A stretch of 64,000 nucleotides of DNA from Burkholderia sp. S171 (GCF_009766085.1 NZ_LMUF01000006.1:62001-126000), one strand, 5' to 3'. Shown: positions 1 to 9,481, counted from the first letter of the stretch. Program-made: numbers and translations. The notes: generated by a model not told the origin, from the letters alone.

Positions 1-100
1 GAATGGCGCACAACCCGCCTTGACTCATTTTTTTACAGATTCAAGGTGTGATTTTCCGATAGCCTACGGCATACCTAAATATTTCTCAAAGACGCATACC

Positions 101-853
101 ATGTCCCACCACGTACTCATCTGCCTGCCCACCTACAGCGAAGAAGTGCACATCAACTTCGCCTTTTCACTGCTCGATCTGACGCGTGCATTGACAGATT
201 CAGGGTCAACCTACGAAATGTTGCACGTTGCGTCCTCGCAGATCGTTCGCGCCCGCAACTTCTTCGCCAACTATTTCCTGAATCACCCTAAATTCACACA
301 TCTGCTCTTCCTCGATACCGACATGAAATTTCCAGCCGAAGGCGTCATCAAGCTTCTGGCCGCGAACAAGGCGATCGCAGGTGTCGCGTACCCGTTCAGA
401 AGACAGGATCTGGACCGATCTATCTCGTCAACCGATACCGGTTTGACCATGCGCCAGTGGTTAGAAAAATACGCCGACTACACCTTCGCGCCCATCACCG
501 ATAAAAACGGCGACGTTAATTTCATCAATGGATTTGCTGAAGCGCGGCATGTCGGAACGGGTGTTTTTCTAGCGCAACGAGAAGCGTTCGAAGCAACGAT
601 GCCGCTCTCCGAATGCTACGCACCGCCTGCACAATATAAATCGTCGATTGCAAACGGAAAGTTCTATGGATTCTTTGAAACGATCGAAGAGGATGGTGTG
701 TACTTGGGCGAAGACGTATCGTTTTGCCTTCGAGCACGACAAGCCGGATTAACAATCTGGGCGTTGATCGACCAGACGGTGGTTCATTACGGAGCTTCGG
801 AGGTATCAGGTCAATATCTTCAAGCCATGCGACTCAACGGCAAAGTTACCTGA
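101..853 (+). CDS. Glycosyltransferase-like protein (GT-A fold, DTD motif)
   Basis: A 250-residue protein resembling the nucleotide-sugar binding part of family 2-like glycosyltransferases. Seen: an N-terminal beta strand (LICLPTY, residues 6-12), a DTD triplet at residues 72-74 where GT-A enzymes bind metal and the sugar nucleotide, and an ED pair near residues 204-205 followed by a Cys-Leu-Arg-Ala-Arg helix, as in many GT2 proteins. No membrane segment or signal peptide is visible. The frame is open upstream to position 20, but ATG 101 starts directly before the conserved strand and is preferred; no clear ribosome site precedes it. No sugar-synthesis genes lie nearby, so the acceptor is unknown. 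The family call is fairly sure; the specific role is not. Confidence 0.6.
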   Translation: MSHHVLICLPTYSEEVHINFAFSLLDLTRALTDSGSTYEMLHVASSQIVRARNFFANYFLNHPKFTHLLFLDTDMKFPAEGVIKLLAANKAIAGVAYPFRRQDLDRSISSTDTGLTMRQWLEKYADYTFAPITDKNGDVNFINGFAEARHVGTGVFLAQREAFEATMPLSECYAPPAQYKSSIANGKFYGFFETIEEDGVYLGEDVSFCLRARQAGLTIWALIDQTVVHYGASEVSGQYLQAMRLNGKVT

Positions 854-864
854 CGCTCACAAAT

Positions 865-890
865 GCCGCGCTTATTGCATGAAGCGCGGC
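865..890. terminator. Hairpin between two convergent genes
   Basis: A 9-bp GC-rich stem (865-873 with 882-890, loop of 8) sits in the 51-bp gap between the convergent glycosyltransferase-like gene and xdhC. Neither side has a good T run, so its role as a shared terminator is an inference from position. Confidence 0.35.
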
Positions 891-904
891 GCCGCTGAAA
901 CAAA

Positions 905-1924
905 CTATATCCCGCAAATCTCCCCCGTCCCCTCAAGTTCCCGCGCCGCCTTCGCCCCTTCAACCTGCAAAATAGTCGGCAACGAAACACCGTTCTTCGC
1001 CGCCGTCACTTCAGCAAGAATAGACACCGCTATCTCCGGCGGCGTCCGGCTACCGATATAAATCCCCACCGGCCCATGCAACCGCGACAACTCGGCATCG
1101 GAGAGATCGAACTCTTTCAGCCGTTCCCTGCGCGCCGCGTTATTTTTCCGCGATCCCAACGCACCGACATAAAACGCCGGCGTCTTCAACGCTTCCATCA
1201 ACGCCAGGTCGTCGAGCTTCGGATCGTGGGTCAGCGCAATCACCGCGCAACGCTCATCGAGTTTCATGTCCATCACGGTATCGTCGGGCATGGTGCGCAC
1301 GATCTTCGTCCCCGGCACATCCCACTCGTCGGTGTACTCCTCGCGCGGGTCGCAAACCGTCACGTGATAATCCAGCCCGACCGCGATACTGCACAGATAC
1401 CGCGACAACTGCCCCGCCCCAATCACCAGCATCCGATACCGCGGACCGTGAATAGTCGAGAGCGTGGTTTCATCGAACGTAACGCCATCCGTTGCTTGCG
1501 CTGGCTCTAACTTGACCGCGCCGTTGTCCATATCAAGCGTGCGCGTCACTAACCGCCCGGCGAGAACGGCTTCGCACAATTCAGCAATACCGCTTGCCAT
1601 TGACAACGGTTCAAGCACCAGTTGAATCGTCCCGCCGCATGGCAGTCCGAACCGATGCGCTTCTTCCGCCGAAATGCCGTATTTCACGCTCTCAGGCTTC
1701 GTCTGCTCGATGCCGCGCTGCCTGACGCGCTCGATCAAATCGTCTTCAATGCACCCGCCCGACACCGATCCCATCACCGCGCCGTCATCGCGCACGGCGA
1801 GCATCGCGCCTTCCGGCCGGGGCGACGAGCCCCACGTCTTCACTACTGTCACCAGCAACACGCGATGCCCACGTTCGAGCCATCGTGCGCTGTTTCTCAG
1901 GACTTCGAGATCCACGCTGTCCAT
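905..1924 (-). CDS. XdhC/CoxF-like molybdenum cofactor insertion protein
   Basis: A 339-residue XdhC/CoxI family protein, last gene of the cox-like operon. Family members bind molybdenum cofactor, help its sulfuration and pass it to xanthine dehydrogenase or CO-dehydrogenase-type large subunits. Seen: the N-terminal XdhC domain with GSVSGGCIE at residues 52-60 and GLPCGG at 93-98, then a Rossmann-like C-terminal domain starting MLVIGAG around 165-171. The gene starts inside the 3' end of coxG (28-bp overlap), which argues for translational coupling and joint function with coxL. It is full length for the family. Whether to call it coxF, coxI or xdhC depends on naming tradition; chaperone function is inferred from family and neighbours. 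Confidence 0.85.
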   Translation of the reverse strand: MDSVDLEVLRNSARWLERGHRVLLVTVVKTWGSSPRPEGAMLAVRDDGAVMGSVSGGCIEDDLIERVRQRGIEQTKPESVKYGISAEEAHRFGLPCGGTIQLVLEPLSMASGIAELCEAVLAGRLVTRTLDMDNGAVKLEPAQATDGVTFDETTLSTIHGPRYRMLVIGAGQLSRYLCSIAVGLDYHVTVCDPREEYTDEWDVPGTKIVRTMPDDTVMDMKLDERCAVIALTHDPKLDDLALMEALKTPAFYVGALGSRKNNAARRERLKEFDLSDAELSRLHGPVGIYIGSRTPPEIAVSILAEVTAAKNGVSLPTILQVEGAKAARELEGTGEICGI

Positions 1925-2442
1925 GATCGTTTCCCTTTCTTCTCTTCGCCTTCACCGTCCGCCGCCCCGGAATCGGGCGCACCATCGGGTTCATCGCCCT
2001 TAGTCAACTGCGCACTGAAGCGCTTGAAAAATTCCCCGGCTATCTTCCTGGCCGCGCCATCCACCAGCCGCGAGCCGATCTGCGCGAGCTTGCCGCCCAC
2101 TTGCGCGGTCGCCGTGTAGGACAAGACGGTCGAATCCGCATTGCCGCCCGGTTCCAGATTGACCTTCGCCTGACCCTTGCCGAAACCGGCCGTCCCACCT
2201 TGCCCCTCGAACACGATGGTGTACGTGCGCGGCGCGTCGATGTCCACTAAATTCATGCGTCCTTTGAATTTCGCTTTCACGGGACCGACCGATGCCGTCA
2301 TGGCCACCGCATACGCATTCTCGCCATCGGCCTCGATGCTTTCGCAACCCGGAATGCACGCGCGCAAGATTTCGGTATCGTTCAACGCTTCCCACGCGAC
2401 ATTCTGCGGCACCGGCAGATTATGCGTTTCGGTCAGTTCCAT
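1897..2442 (-). CDS. coxG: CoxG-like SRPBCC protein (CO dehydrogenase subunit G family)
   Basis: A 181-residue CoxG family protein (PF06240-type, SRPBCC/START fold). It opens with MELTETHNLPVPQNVAWEAL and contains the typical LRACIPGCESIE stretch. In Oligotropha carboxidovorans CoxG is linked to anchoring CO dehydrogenase at the membrane; here that role is only inferred. The frame stays open upstream, but the ATG at 2442 begins exactly at the conserved N-terminus and overlaps the coxE stop by 10 bp, so it is chosen. The last 35 or so residues are an acidic, Gly-rich tail ending in a basic KKGKRSW patch, which could touch membrane or partner. The 3' end overlaps xdhC by 28 bp. Confidence 0.88.
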   Translation of the reverse strand: MELTETHNLPVPQNVAWEALNDTEILRACIPGCESIEADGENAYAVAMTASVGPVKAKFKGRMNLVDIDAPRTYTIVFEGQGGTAGFGKGQAKVNLEPGGNADSTVLSYTATAQVGGKLAQIGSRLVDGAARKIAGEFFKRFSAQLTKGDEPDGAPDSGAADGEGEEKKGKRSWTAWISKS

Positions 2443-3644
2443 GACGTGTCTCCGGCTGATTTCCGGTCCGCTCGACGCGTCACCGCCGCCAGCTCCCGGC
2501 CGACAGCGTTTAGGCTGTCGAGATTGTGAGCCGCAAGCATCGCATCGACATGCGGCAGGATCGCCCGCACGCCCCGCGCGCGCGGGGTGAAATCGGTGTA
2601 TCGAAGCAACGGATTGAGCCATACCAGCCGATGCGCAAACCGGCGCAGACGCAGCATCTCGGTTTCGAGGACATCGATTGCTTCGTGATCCAGGCCGTCC
2701 GTGACGAACAACACCGTCGCGCGGCCGTTGAGCACCCGCCGCGCCCAGCGCCGGTTGAATTCGGCCAGCGCCGCGCCGATCCGCGTGCCGCCCGACCAGT
2801 CGACCACCTGATCCGAGATCGCGGCAATCGCGACGTCGGGATCGCGTTCGCGTAATGCCCGCGTGGCGTTGGTCAGGCGCGTGCCGAACAGGAAGACCTG
2901 CAGGCGTTCGCGCGATTGCAGCAATGCATGACAGAAGTAAAGCACAGCCCGGGAATACGCGCTCATCGACCCGGAAATGTCGAGCAGCAGGACAAGCGGC
3001 GGGCGGCGTTCCACGACTTTCTTGTACTTCCACGTCGTCCAGTCGCCGCCGGAACGCACAGCGCTGCGGGCACTGGCGCGTAGATCTGCATGCGTGCCGT
3101 GCGATGCGGTTTTTAAGCGCCGTGTCGGCTCCGTGGCAAGCGGCATTCTATGCGAACGAATTTGGTGTCGAAGCGCGCGCCATTCATCGGACGTAAGGGT
3201 GTCGAAATCGCGATGGCTCAGGCGTTCCTGCGCGCTGAACGTAATGCGCGCGTGGAGATGTTCAACGTTGTCCGGCGGTTGGTTCGCCCGCTTCAATTCG
3301 GCCGCGCGTGCGGCGAGGGCATCGGCGAGGCGGTTGTTGCGCTTGGGCGGCGGCACGCCGTTCGTCACCTTCGGCAACAACAGCGCGCGCAGTTTCCCTT
3401 CCCAATCGGGATCGCGCCAGAAAAGATCGAAAGCCTGGTGGAAGAGTTCGCGCTCGTCGGGCGCATGAACCAGCAGCGCGGCGAGCGCGGCGCGGACATC
3501 GTCGCGACGGGTGATATCGATCCAGCGCAACGCTTCGAGCGCATCGACGCTGTGCGCCGGCGACATCGCCAAGCCCGCGCCGCGCAGCAGCCTGACAAAG
3601 TGCACGACGTTGTGAGCAAGCGTGGGTATTCCAATCGTTTCCAT
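2433..3644 (-). CDS. coxE: CoxE-like von Willebrand factor A domain protein
   Basis: A 403-residue VWA protein of the CoxE family. Seen: an all-helical N-terminal half, then a VWA domain starting near residue 215 with the metal-ion-dependent adhesion motif DISGSM (D222, S224, S226), a later SGGTRIG with the third MIDAS threonine, and FVTDGLDH. CoxE works with the AAA+ protein CoxD; in O. carboxidovorans the pair is needed to build the sulfur-bridged Mo/Cu site. Here coxD lies 6 bp upstream and coxG overlaps downstream, so the three are almost certainly one transcript. The CoxD-partner role is established for the family; its action on this CoxL is inferred. Confidence 0.88.
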   Translation of the reverse strand: METIGIPTLAHNVVHFVRLLRGAGLAMSPAHSVDALEALRWIDITRRDDVRAALAALLVHAPDERELFHQAFDLFWRDPDWEGKLRALLLPKVTNGVPPPKRNNRLADALAARAAELKRANQPPDNVEHLHARITFSAQERLSHRDFDTLTSDEWRALRHQIRSHRMPLATEPTRRLKTASHGTHADLRASARSAVRSGGDWTTWKYKKVVERRPPLVLLLDISGSMSAYSRAVLYFCHALLQSRERLQVFLFGTRLTNATRALRERDPDVAIAAISDQVVDWSGGTRIGAALAEFNRRWARRVLNGRATVLFVTDGLDHEAIDVLETEMLRLRRFAHRLVWLNPLLRYTDFTPRARGVRAILPHVDAMLAAHNLDSLNAVGRELAAVTRRADRKSAGDTSWN

Positions 3645-3650
3645 GTTCGT

Positions 3651-4538
3651 TCAGGCCGGCGCGGCGAGGCATTGCGCGATCTCGGCGGCGTCCACGCGCG
3701 CGAGATCGTCCTGGTACTTCAGCAGCACGCCCAATGTGTCCTGCACCGATTGCGGGTCAAGTTCACTGACAGAAAGCGCCGCCAGCGCACGACACCAGTC
3801 GATGGTCTCCGCCACGCCCGGCGCCTTGAACAAATCGAGCGTCCTCAGCCGATGCACAAACGCCACCGCACGCGCCTGCAACTCCGCGCCGGCTTCGGGC
3901 GCACGCGCCGCCACAATCTGCAGTTCCACATCGCGGGCCGGATAGCCGATCCATTGATATAAACAGCGTCGCTTGAGCGCGTCGTGGACTTCGCGCGTGC
4001 GATTCGATGTCATCACGACCAGCGGCGGGCGTTCGGCGCGCACGGTTCCATACTCGGGTATCGATACCTGGAAATCCGACAGTAACTCGAGCAGGAAAGC
4101 TTCGAACGGTTCATCGGCGCGATCGATTTCATCGATGAGCAGAACGCGTTGGGCGGCCGGATTCAAGGGGTCCGGCATGAGCGCTTGCAACAGCGGGCGC
4201 TTGAGGAGGAATTCGCTTTTATAGAGCGAATCGTTCGAGGGTTGTTCGCCTGCTGCCTCGGCAAGCCGCAGCGCCATGATCTGGCGCGGGTAGTCCCATT
4301 CGTAGAGCGCGCTGGCGGTGTCCAGACCTTCGTAGCATTGCAGCCGCAGCATTTGCGTGCCGAGGAAACCGGCCGCCGCTTTTGCCAGTTCGGTCTTGCC
4401 GACGCCCGGTTCGCCTTCGAGGAAAAGCGGGCGTTGCATTTTCAACGCGAGGAAAAGCCCCGTTGCGAGTTCGCGGCTGGCGAAGTATTGCTGCCCGCTC
4501 AGGGCGGCGAGGGTTTCGTCGATCGATGCCGGGGTCAT
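3651..4538 (-). CDS. coxD: CoxD-like MoxR-family AAA+ ATPase
   Basis: A 295-residue MoxR-type AAA+ ATPase. Seen: Walker A GEPGVGKT at residues 42-49, Walker B LLIDEIDRAD around 133-142, and a sensor-1 region MTSNRTREV. MoxR proteins pair with VWA proteins as metallo-enzyme maturation machines; CoxD is the member that activates CO dehydrogenase. The gene is 6 bp upstream of coxE. Upstream of it lies about 970 bp of non-coding, inverted-repeat DNA separating it from coxM, so it may need its own promoter or depend on read-through; none was identified. Family assignment is secure, the exact client protein is inferred. Confidence 0.9.
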   Translation of the reverse strand: MTPASIDETLAALSGQQYFASRELATGLFLALKMQRPLFLEGEPGVGKTELAKAAAGFLGTQMLRLQCYEGLDTASALYEWDYPRQIMALRLAEAAGEQPSNDSLYKSEFLLKRPLLQALMPDPLNPAAQRVLLIDEIDRADEPFEAFLLELLSDFQVSIPEYGTVRAERPPLVVMTSNRTREVHDALKRRCLYQWIGYPARDVELQIVAARAPEAGAELQARAVAFVHRLRTLDLFKAPGVAETIDWCRALAALSVSELDPQSVQDTLGVLLKYQDDLARVDAAEIAQCLAAPA

Positions 4539-4673
4539 GGATTTGCTCGCGCCGGTGGACGGGTTTGGGGGGCTTTGGGTGGTCAGGGGTTTGGGTCAGT
4601 GTCGGGGTGGTGCTTTCGGTGTTAGTGGTCGGGGGCAGTGCCGGGTTGCCAGGTTCCAGGGTTAGCGGGTTGA

Positions 4674-4949
4674 GTCAGTGCCGGGTTGCTGCTTTCGGCG
4701 TTAGTGGTCTGCGAGAGTCGGATTTTCTCTTTATCACTGTTAGCCACTGTGCGTGGCGGCACGTCATTTCTTTGTCCAAAGCGACAAAGAAACGAAGCAA
4801 AGAAAACGCTTTCAACCACGCTACCCTAAGTGTCCGCAGCGTGCAGTTTTGATTCATAGGTGCCCCAAAAGTACGGTGCTCGCCAGAGCCACGGATGTTT
4901 GAAACCCTCCTTCTCCGAACTCAGGTTCTGACACGCTTCGCCACCAGTG
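4674..4949 (+). repeat. Left arm of the inverted repeat
   Basis: About 276 bp. Compared with the reverse complement of 5178-5452 it is collinear with few gaps and roughly nine bases in ten matching by eye. The best block runs from about 4707 to 4775 (TGCGAGAGTCGGATTTTCTC and onward) and is essentially identical in both arms. The last 18 bases (4932-4949, CACGCTTCGCCACCAGTG) match the inner end of the right arm perfectly. Confidence 0.85.
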
Positions 4950-5177
4950 ACTGAACCTGCCCAAGGGCACCCCGCGCTATCCGCGTGAACCAACCACCAA
5001 ATCTGTACGCACGTCGAACCACCTCGCCAACCTTCCTGGAAGCAGGGCCGCAAGGACGCGTGAGGTCGTAACCCACGAAGGCAACCGTCAGACCACACTG
5101 CTAACCGACCAAGAAACCAAGCACTAAAGACGCGTGATGCGATGCGGTTCCGAGACAACTGGTGCTTGCCCGAGAGC

Positions 5178-5452
5178 ACTGGTGGCGAAGCGTGTCTATG
5201 TCGGGATTCGCGAGAAGGAGGGGTTCAAACATCCTTCGTTCTGGCGAGCACCGTGCTTATGGGGCACCTATGAATCAAAACTGCACGCTGTGGACACTTA
5301 GGGTAGTGCGGTTAAAGCGTTTTCTTTGCTTCGTTTCTTTGTCGCTAAGGACCAAGAAATGACGTGCCGCCACGCACAGTGGCTAACAGTGATAAAGAGA
5401 AAATCCGACTCTCGCAGACCACCACCGCCGAAAGCACCACCCCGGCACTGAC
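5178..5452 (-). repeat. Right arm of the inverted repeat
   Basis: About 275 bp, the inverted partner of 4674-4949. Differences are mostly single bases, concentrated around 5215-5260 and near the outer tip. The two arms have diverged slightly, so this is not an assembly artefact produced by simple duplication of reads. Confidence 0.85.
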
Positions 5453-5509
5453 CCCGACCACTAACCCTGAAAGCATCAACCCGGAACCGCCCCCCCAAGT
5501 GCGAACGAC

Positions 5510-6310
5510 CTAAAACCCATTAGCCCGATCAACAGCCCTCCCGGCAAGAATCGGAATCAAATGCGCCCGATACTCCGCACTCGCGTGCATATCCTCGTTG
5601 AGGGTATCGGCAGAAATCGATGTGCCGCGCGCCGCCGCAACCGAGAAATCCTTCGATAACGCCGCCTCCAGTTCAGAAGCCCGAAACACGCTCGCTGCAG
5701 CGCCTGTGATGGCCACTCGCACACCGCCAGCATGCTTCGCAACAAACACCCCCACCAGCGCAAAGTGCGACGCGGGATTGCGAAACTTCTCGTACCCCGC
5801 CCGCTCGGCAATCGGAAATTCAACCGATGTAATCAGCTCATCAGGTTCCAAAGCCGTCTCATACATGCCAAGGAAAAAGTCATCGGCGGTGATACGCCGT
5901 CTATCTGTCACGATAGTCGCGTTCAACGCCAGCACCGCCGCCGGATAACACGCCGCCGGATCATCGTTGGCAAGCGATCCGCCGATCGTCCCGCGCTCCC
6001 GAACCTGCCGGTCGCCAATATGACCGGCAAGGTCAGCCAACCCCGGCAGCGCGCGCTGCACCTCCGGGTTCGCGGCAACCTGCGCATGACACACCGCGCC
6101 GCCAATCGTCACCTTGTCACCCGTCACGGTGATGTCCTTCATCGTGCCGATCCGCGTCACATCCACCAGCGCCGACGGCTGCGCGAGCCGCAAGCGCATG
6201 GTCGGCAGCAAGCTCTGCCCGCCCGAGAGATATTTGGCGTCCTCGTGTTGCTTGAGGAACGCCACCGCTGCGTCGGACTTGTCCGGCCGTTGGTAATCGA
6301 ATGAGTACAT
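5510..6310 (-). CDS. coxM: CoxM-like FAD-binding subunit of a molybdenum hydroxylase
   Basis: A 266-residue medium subunit of the xanthine dehydrogenase/CO dehydrogenase family. It binds FAD and passes electrons from the [2Fe-2S] centres to an acceptor. Seen: the two FAD-contacting loops, SGGQSLLPTMRL (residues 29-40) and TIGGSLANDDPAA (108-120), and a full-length C-terminal CO_deh_flav_C region. It follows coxL by 12 bp. The operon order is S-L-M, as commonly found for form II enzymes rather than the M-S-L of true aerobic CO dehydrogenase. The assignment is secure as a subunit; the physiological substrate is not known. Confidence 0.92.
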   Translation of the reverse strand: MYSFDYQRPDKSDAAVAFLKQHEDAKYLSGGQSLLPTMRLRLAQPSALVDVTRIGTMKDITVTGDKVTIGGAVCHAQVAANPEVQRALPGLADLAGHIGDRQVRERGTIGGSLANDDPAACYPAAVLALNATIVTDRRRITADDFFLGMYETALEPDELITSVEFPIAERAGYEKFRNPASHFALVGVFVAKHAGGVRVAITGAAASVFRASELEAALSKDFSVAAARGTSISADTLNEDMHASAEYRAHLIPILAGRAVDRANGF

Positions 6311-6322
6311 GTCGAAGTCCTC

Positions 6323-8743
6323 TTAAGCGGGAGTCGAAACGCCGCGAGCGGCCGACGCATCGGCGGCGGCATGCATCGCAGCCCATACGCGATGCGGCGT
6401 GGCAGGCATCTGCAGATCGGTCACGCCAAGCGGCGAAAGCGCATCGATGATCGCGTTGATCACCGCCGGCGGCGATCCAATCGCGCCCGCTTCGCCGCAG
6501 CCCTTCACGCCCAGCGGGTTATGCACGCACGGTGTGCCTTTCGACGTTTCCACATCGAAATTCGGCAGGTCGGACGCGTGCGGCATAGCGTAATCCATGA
6601 ACGAGCCGGACATCAACTGGCCGCTTTCGTTGTCGTACACGGCACGCTCCAGCATCGCCTGACCAATGCCCTGCCCAATCCCGCCATGCACCTGACCTTC
6701 GACGATCATCGGATTAATGATGTTGCCGAAATCATCCACGGCGGTGAACTTCTGGATGCGCGTTTCGCCGGTGTCCTGATCAACTTCCACTTCGCACAAA
6801 TACGCGCCCGATGGATACGTGAAGTTGCTCGGATCGTAGAACGCGTTTTCGTTGAGACCGGGCTCGAGTTTGTCGAGCGGGAAGTTGTGCGGCACGTAAG
6901 CCGCCAGCGATACCTCCGCGAACGCCTTCGTCCGGTCGGTCCCCGCCACCCGGAAAATGCCGTCCTTGAACTCGATGTCTTCCGCCGATGCCTCCAGCAA
7001 ATGCGCCGCGATCTTCTTGGCCTTGTCCTCGATCTTGTCGAGCGCCTTCATGATCGCCGAGCCACCTACCGCGATGGACCGCGAGCCGTACGTGCCCATG
7101 CCGAATGGAATCCGGCCGGTGTCGCCGTGGACGATCTCGATGTTATCCATCGATACCCCCAGCCGGTCCGCCACCACTTGCGCGAAAGTGGTTTCGTGCC
7201 CTTGACCGTGGCTATGCGAGCCGGTGAACACGGTGACAGAACCCGTGGGATGCACGCGGATTTCGCCGGCTTCGAACAAGCCTGCCCGCGCGCCCAACGC
7301 ACCCGCGAGATTCGATGGCGCCAGCCCGCACGCCTCGATGTAGCAGGAATATCCAAGCCCGCGCAGCTTGCCGTTTTTCTTCGATTCCTCACGCCGTGCG
7401 GGGAACCCTTCCACATCGGCGATCTGCATTGCCCGGTCGAGCAACGCCGAGTAATCGCCGGAATCGTAGGTCAGGCCAACTGGCGTGGTGTACGGCCACG
7501 ACCGGATGAAGTTGCGCCGACGCAATTCAGCCGGATCGATGTTCATCTCCCGCGCCGCCGTCTCCACAATGCGCTCAAGCACATAGGTCGCTTCAGGACG
7601 TCCGGCGCCGCGATAGGCATCGACGGGAACCGTGTTCGTGAAGACCGCCTTTACCTCGGCGTAGATCGCGGGCGTGGCGTACTGGCCGGCGAGCAGCGTG
7701 GCGTACAGGATGGTCGGAATCGCGGACGCGAACGTCGACAAATACGCGCCCATGTTGGCCGTCGTGTGAACGCGAAGGCCCAGGAATTTGCCGTCAGCGT
7801 CCATCGCGAGTTCAGCTTTCGTCACGTGATCGCGGCCGTGGGCATCGGTGAGAAATGCTTCCGAGCGCTCGCATGTCCACTTAATCGGTCGCCGGACTTT
7901 CTTCGACGCCCACGTCAACGCCACATCTTCCGCATAGAGATAAATCTTCGAGCCGAAGCCGCCGCCCACGTCCGGCGCGATGATCCTTAGTTTCGACTCA
8001 GGCAGCGACAACACAAACGCCGCCATCAGCAAACGCTCTACGTGCGGATTCTGGTTCGCGACGTACACCGTGTAACTGTCGTCGGACCTCGAATAGCTCG
8101 CGTTCACGGCGCGCGGCTCGATCGCGTTCGGCACCAGGCGCTGATTCACGATATCCAGCGTGGTCACGTGCGCGGCCTTGGCGAAGGCGGCGTCGGTGGC
8201 GGCTTTGTCGCCGTGGCCCCATGTGTAGCAGAGGTTGTTCGGCGCTTCATCGTGGACTTGCGGCTGCCCTGGGTCGGCAGCAGTGGCGGTATCGACGACG
8301 GCCGGCAGCACGTCGTAGTCCACCTCGATCAACTCGATTGCGTCCTTCGCCTCCTTCACCGATTCCGCCACGATCAACGCCACCTGATCGCCCACGTGCC
8401 GCACTTTCGTATGCGCGATCACGGGATGCGGCGGTTCGTTCATCGGCTTGCCATCGATGTTGTGGATCAGCCAGCCGCACGGCAATCCGCCGACGCTTTC
8501 GCCGGCCATGTCGGCGCCGGTGAAGATCGCGACAACGCCGGGCGCGGCTTTGGCCGCGGTGATATCGATGCTGCGGATCGTCGCGTGCGCGTAAGGCGAG
8601 CGCAGGAAGACGCCAAAGGTTTGCTGCGGGAGGACGACGTCATCGGTGTACTGGCCGTTGCCCGTCAGGAAGCGATAGTCTTCCTTGCGTCTAATGGCAG
8701 CGCCGATCAGGCGGTGGGTATCGGGTGTTTCAGGGGCGTTCAT
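6323..8743 (-). CDS. coxL: CoxL-like molybdopterin large subunit, form II type
   Basis: An 806-residue catalytic subunit binding molybdenum cofactor. Seen: N-terminal aldehyde-oxidase/xanthine-dehydrogenase a/b hammerhead region (about 20-140), the cofactor domain with GGFGSK (260-265), the loop AYRGAGR at residues 376-382, and near the C-terminus GCGEAG (748-753), whose glutamate matches the base used for hydroxylation in this family. Genuine aerobic CO dehydrogenase (form I) has AYXCSFR with the Cu-binding cysteine at this loop; the cysteine is absent here. The enzyme is therefore a form II homologue and may oxidise another small carbonyl or heterocycle. It sits between coxS (84 bp upstream) and coxM. 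Confidence 0.93.
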   Translation of the reverse strand: MNAPETPDTHRLIGAAIRRKEDYRFLTGNGQYTDDVVLPQQTFGVFLRSPYAHATIRSIDITAAKAAPGVVAIFTGADMAGESVGGLPCGWLIHNIDGKPMNEPPHPVIAHTKVRHVGDQVALIVAESVKEAKDAIELIEVDYDVLPAVVDTATAADPGQPQVHDEAPNNLCYTWGHGDKAATDAAFAKAAHVTTLDIVNQRLVPNAIEPRAVNASYSRSDDSYTVYVANQNPHVERLLMAAFVLSLPESKLRIIAPDVGGGFGSKIYLYAEDVALTWASKKVRRPIKWTCERSEAFLTDAHGRDHVTKAELAMDADGKFLGLRVHTTANMGAYLSTFASAIPTILYATLLAGQYATPAIYAEVKAVFTNTVPVDAYRGAGRPEATYVLERIVETAAREMNIDPAELRRRNFIRSWPYTTPVGLTYDSGDYSALLDRAMQIADVEGFPARREESKKNGKLRGLGYSCYIEACGLAPSNLAGALGARAGLFEAGEIRVHPTGSVTVFTGSHSHGQGHETTFAQVVADRLGVSMDNIEIVHGDTGRIPFGMGTYGSRSIAVGGSAIMKALDKIEDKAKKIAAHLLEASAEDIEFKDGIFRVAGTDRTKAFAEVSLAAYVPHNFPLDKLEPGLNENAFYDPSNFTYPSGAYLCEVEVDQDTGETRIQKFTAVDDFGNIINPMIVEGQVHGGIGQGIGQAMLERAVYDNESGQLMSGSFMDYAMPHASDLPNFDVETSKGTPCVHNPLGVKGCGEAGAIGSPPAVINAIIDALSPLGVTDLQMPATPHRVWAAMHAAADASAARGVSTPA

Positions 8744-8827
8744 CGCGGACTCCTGTTCAGGCGCGAATCTTCATCGGAAAGGTGAGTGCGGCTTCGGTGA
8801 GGCGTAGCTGGACGCGCGGACCGCGGC

Positions 8828-9304
8828 TCAGGGCGAGGCCTTCATGGCCTGCGCGCCCTGCACTATGGCTTTCACGATGTTGTGATACCCCGTACATCGG
8901 CAGAGATTGCCGTCGAGTTGTTCGCGGACATCGGCTTCGGTGAGATCGGGTTTTTGCGCGGCGAGGGAAGTCGCGCTCATCACCATGCCGGGCGTACAGA
9001 AGCCACATTGCAGGCCATGGCACTCCTTGAACGCTGCCTGCATGGGATGGAGTTCGCCGTCCGTCGCCATTCCTTCGATAGTCGTCACCGACGACCCGTC
9101 GGCCTGCACGGCGAGGATGTTGCACGACTTGATCGCGCGGCCATCCAGGTGAACGGTGCACGCGCCGCACTGAGCCGTGTCGCAGCCGATGTGCGTGCCC
9201 GTGAGACACAACTCCTCACGGAGAAACTGGACCAGCAGGATATGGGGTTCGACGGTGGCGGTAACGGCTTTGCCGTTGACCGTCAGACTGATGCTGAGCG
9301 CCAT
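8828..9304 (-). CDS. coxS: CoxS-like [2Fe-2S] small subunit
   Basis: A 158-residue iron-sulfur subunit with both expected clusters. Plant-type ferredoxin cluster: Cys41, Cys46, Cys49 and Cys61 (CDTAQCGAC then C61). Second, four-helix cluster: Cys100, Cys103, Cys135 and Cys137 (CGFC then CRC). It relays electrons from the molybdenum centre in CoxL to FAD in CoxM. First gene of the operon; a strong ribosome site, GAAGGAGA, lies 6-7 bases before ATG 9304. All eight cluster ligands are present, so the enzyme should be functional. Confidence 0.95.
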   Translation of the reverse strand: MALSISLTVNGKAVTATVEPHILLVQFLREELCLTGTHIGCDTAQCGACTVHLDGRAIKSCNILAVQADGSSVTTIEGMATDGELHPMQAAFKECHGLQCGFCTPGMVMSATSLAAQKPDLTEADVREQLDGNLCRCTGYHNIVKAIVQGAQAMKASP

Positions 9305-9481
9305 GCTTCTGTCTCCTTCGGGGGGATAAACAGCCGAAGCTCACTCACCGTTTTTGTTTCACTGGCCTTGCGACTTCACGAGTGTGAGTGTCTGGCTGGG
9401 TTCGTGTTTATTTGTTGTAGCAATGAGTAAAGCACAAAACGAAGACCGTCGCTATTGGGCTAAAGGCGGGGTGGGGGCAGG

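Larger units (their letters stand above)
4539..5509. repeat. Non-coding insert with a large inverted repeat inside the cox operon
   Basis: A 971-bp stretch between coxM and coxD with no credible gene. It holds two inverted arms of about 275 bp (4674-4949 and 5178-5452) around a 228-bp centre (4950-5177). Outside and at the arm tips are short degenerate direct copies of a unit of about 36 bp (for example 4595-4630 and 4674-4709, with partial copies on the opposite strand at 5410-5485). Short open frames inside the arms mirror each other on the two sides and are by-products of the repeat. No transposase, tRNA or clear target-site duplication was seen. The palindrome would be expected to form a strong RNA hairpin in any cox transcript. 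Confidence 0.85.

Noticed and set aside
1897..3033. Longer version of coxG reaching upstream to 3033
   Set aside because: The extra part lies within coxE in another frame and is not conserved; ATG 2442 starts the CoxG domain.
4622..5498. Short open frames of 60-117 codons inside the inverted-repeat arms
   Set aside because: Frames in the left and right arms mirror each other because of the repeat, have no recognised domain and no ribosome site.
6371..7990. 539-codon open frame antisense to coxL
   Set aside because: Arg/His-rich composition typical of antisense frames; coxL itself is certain.
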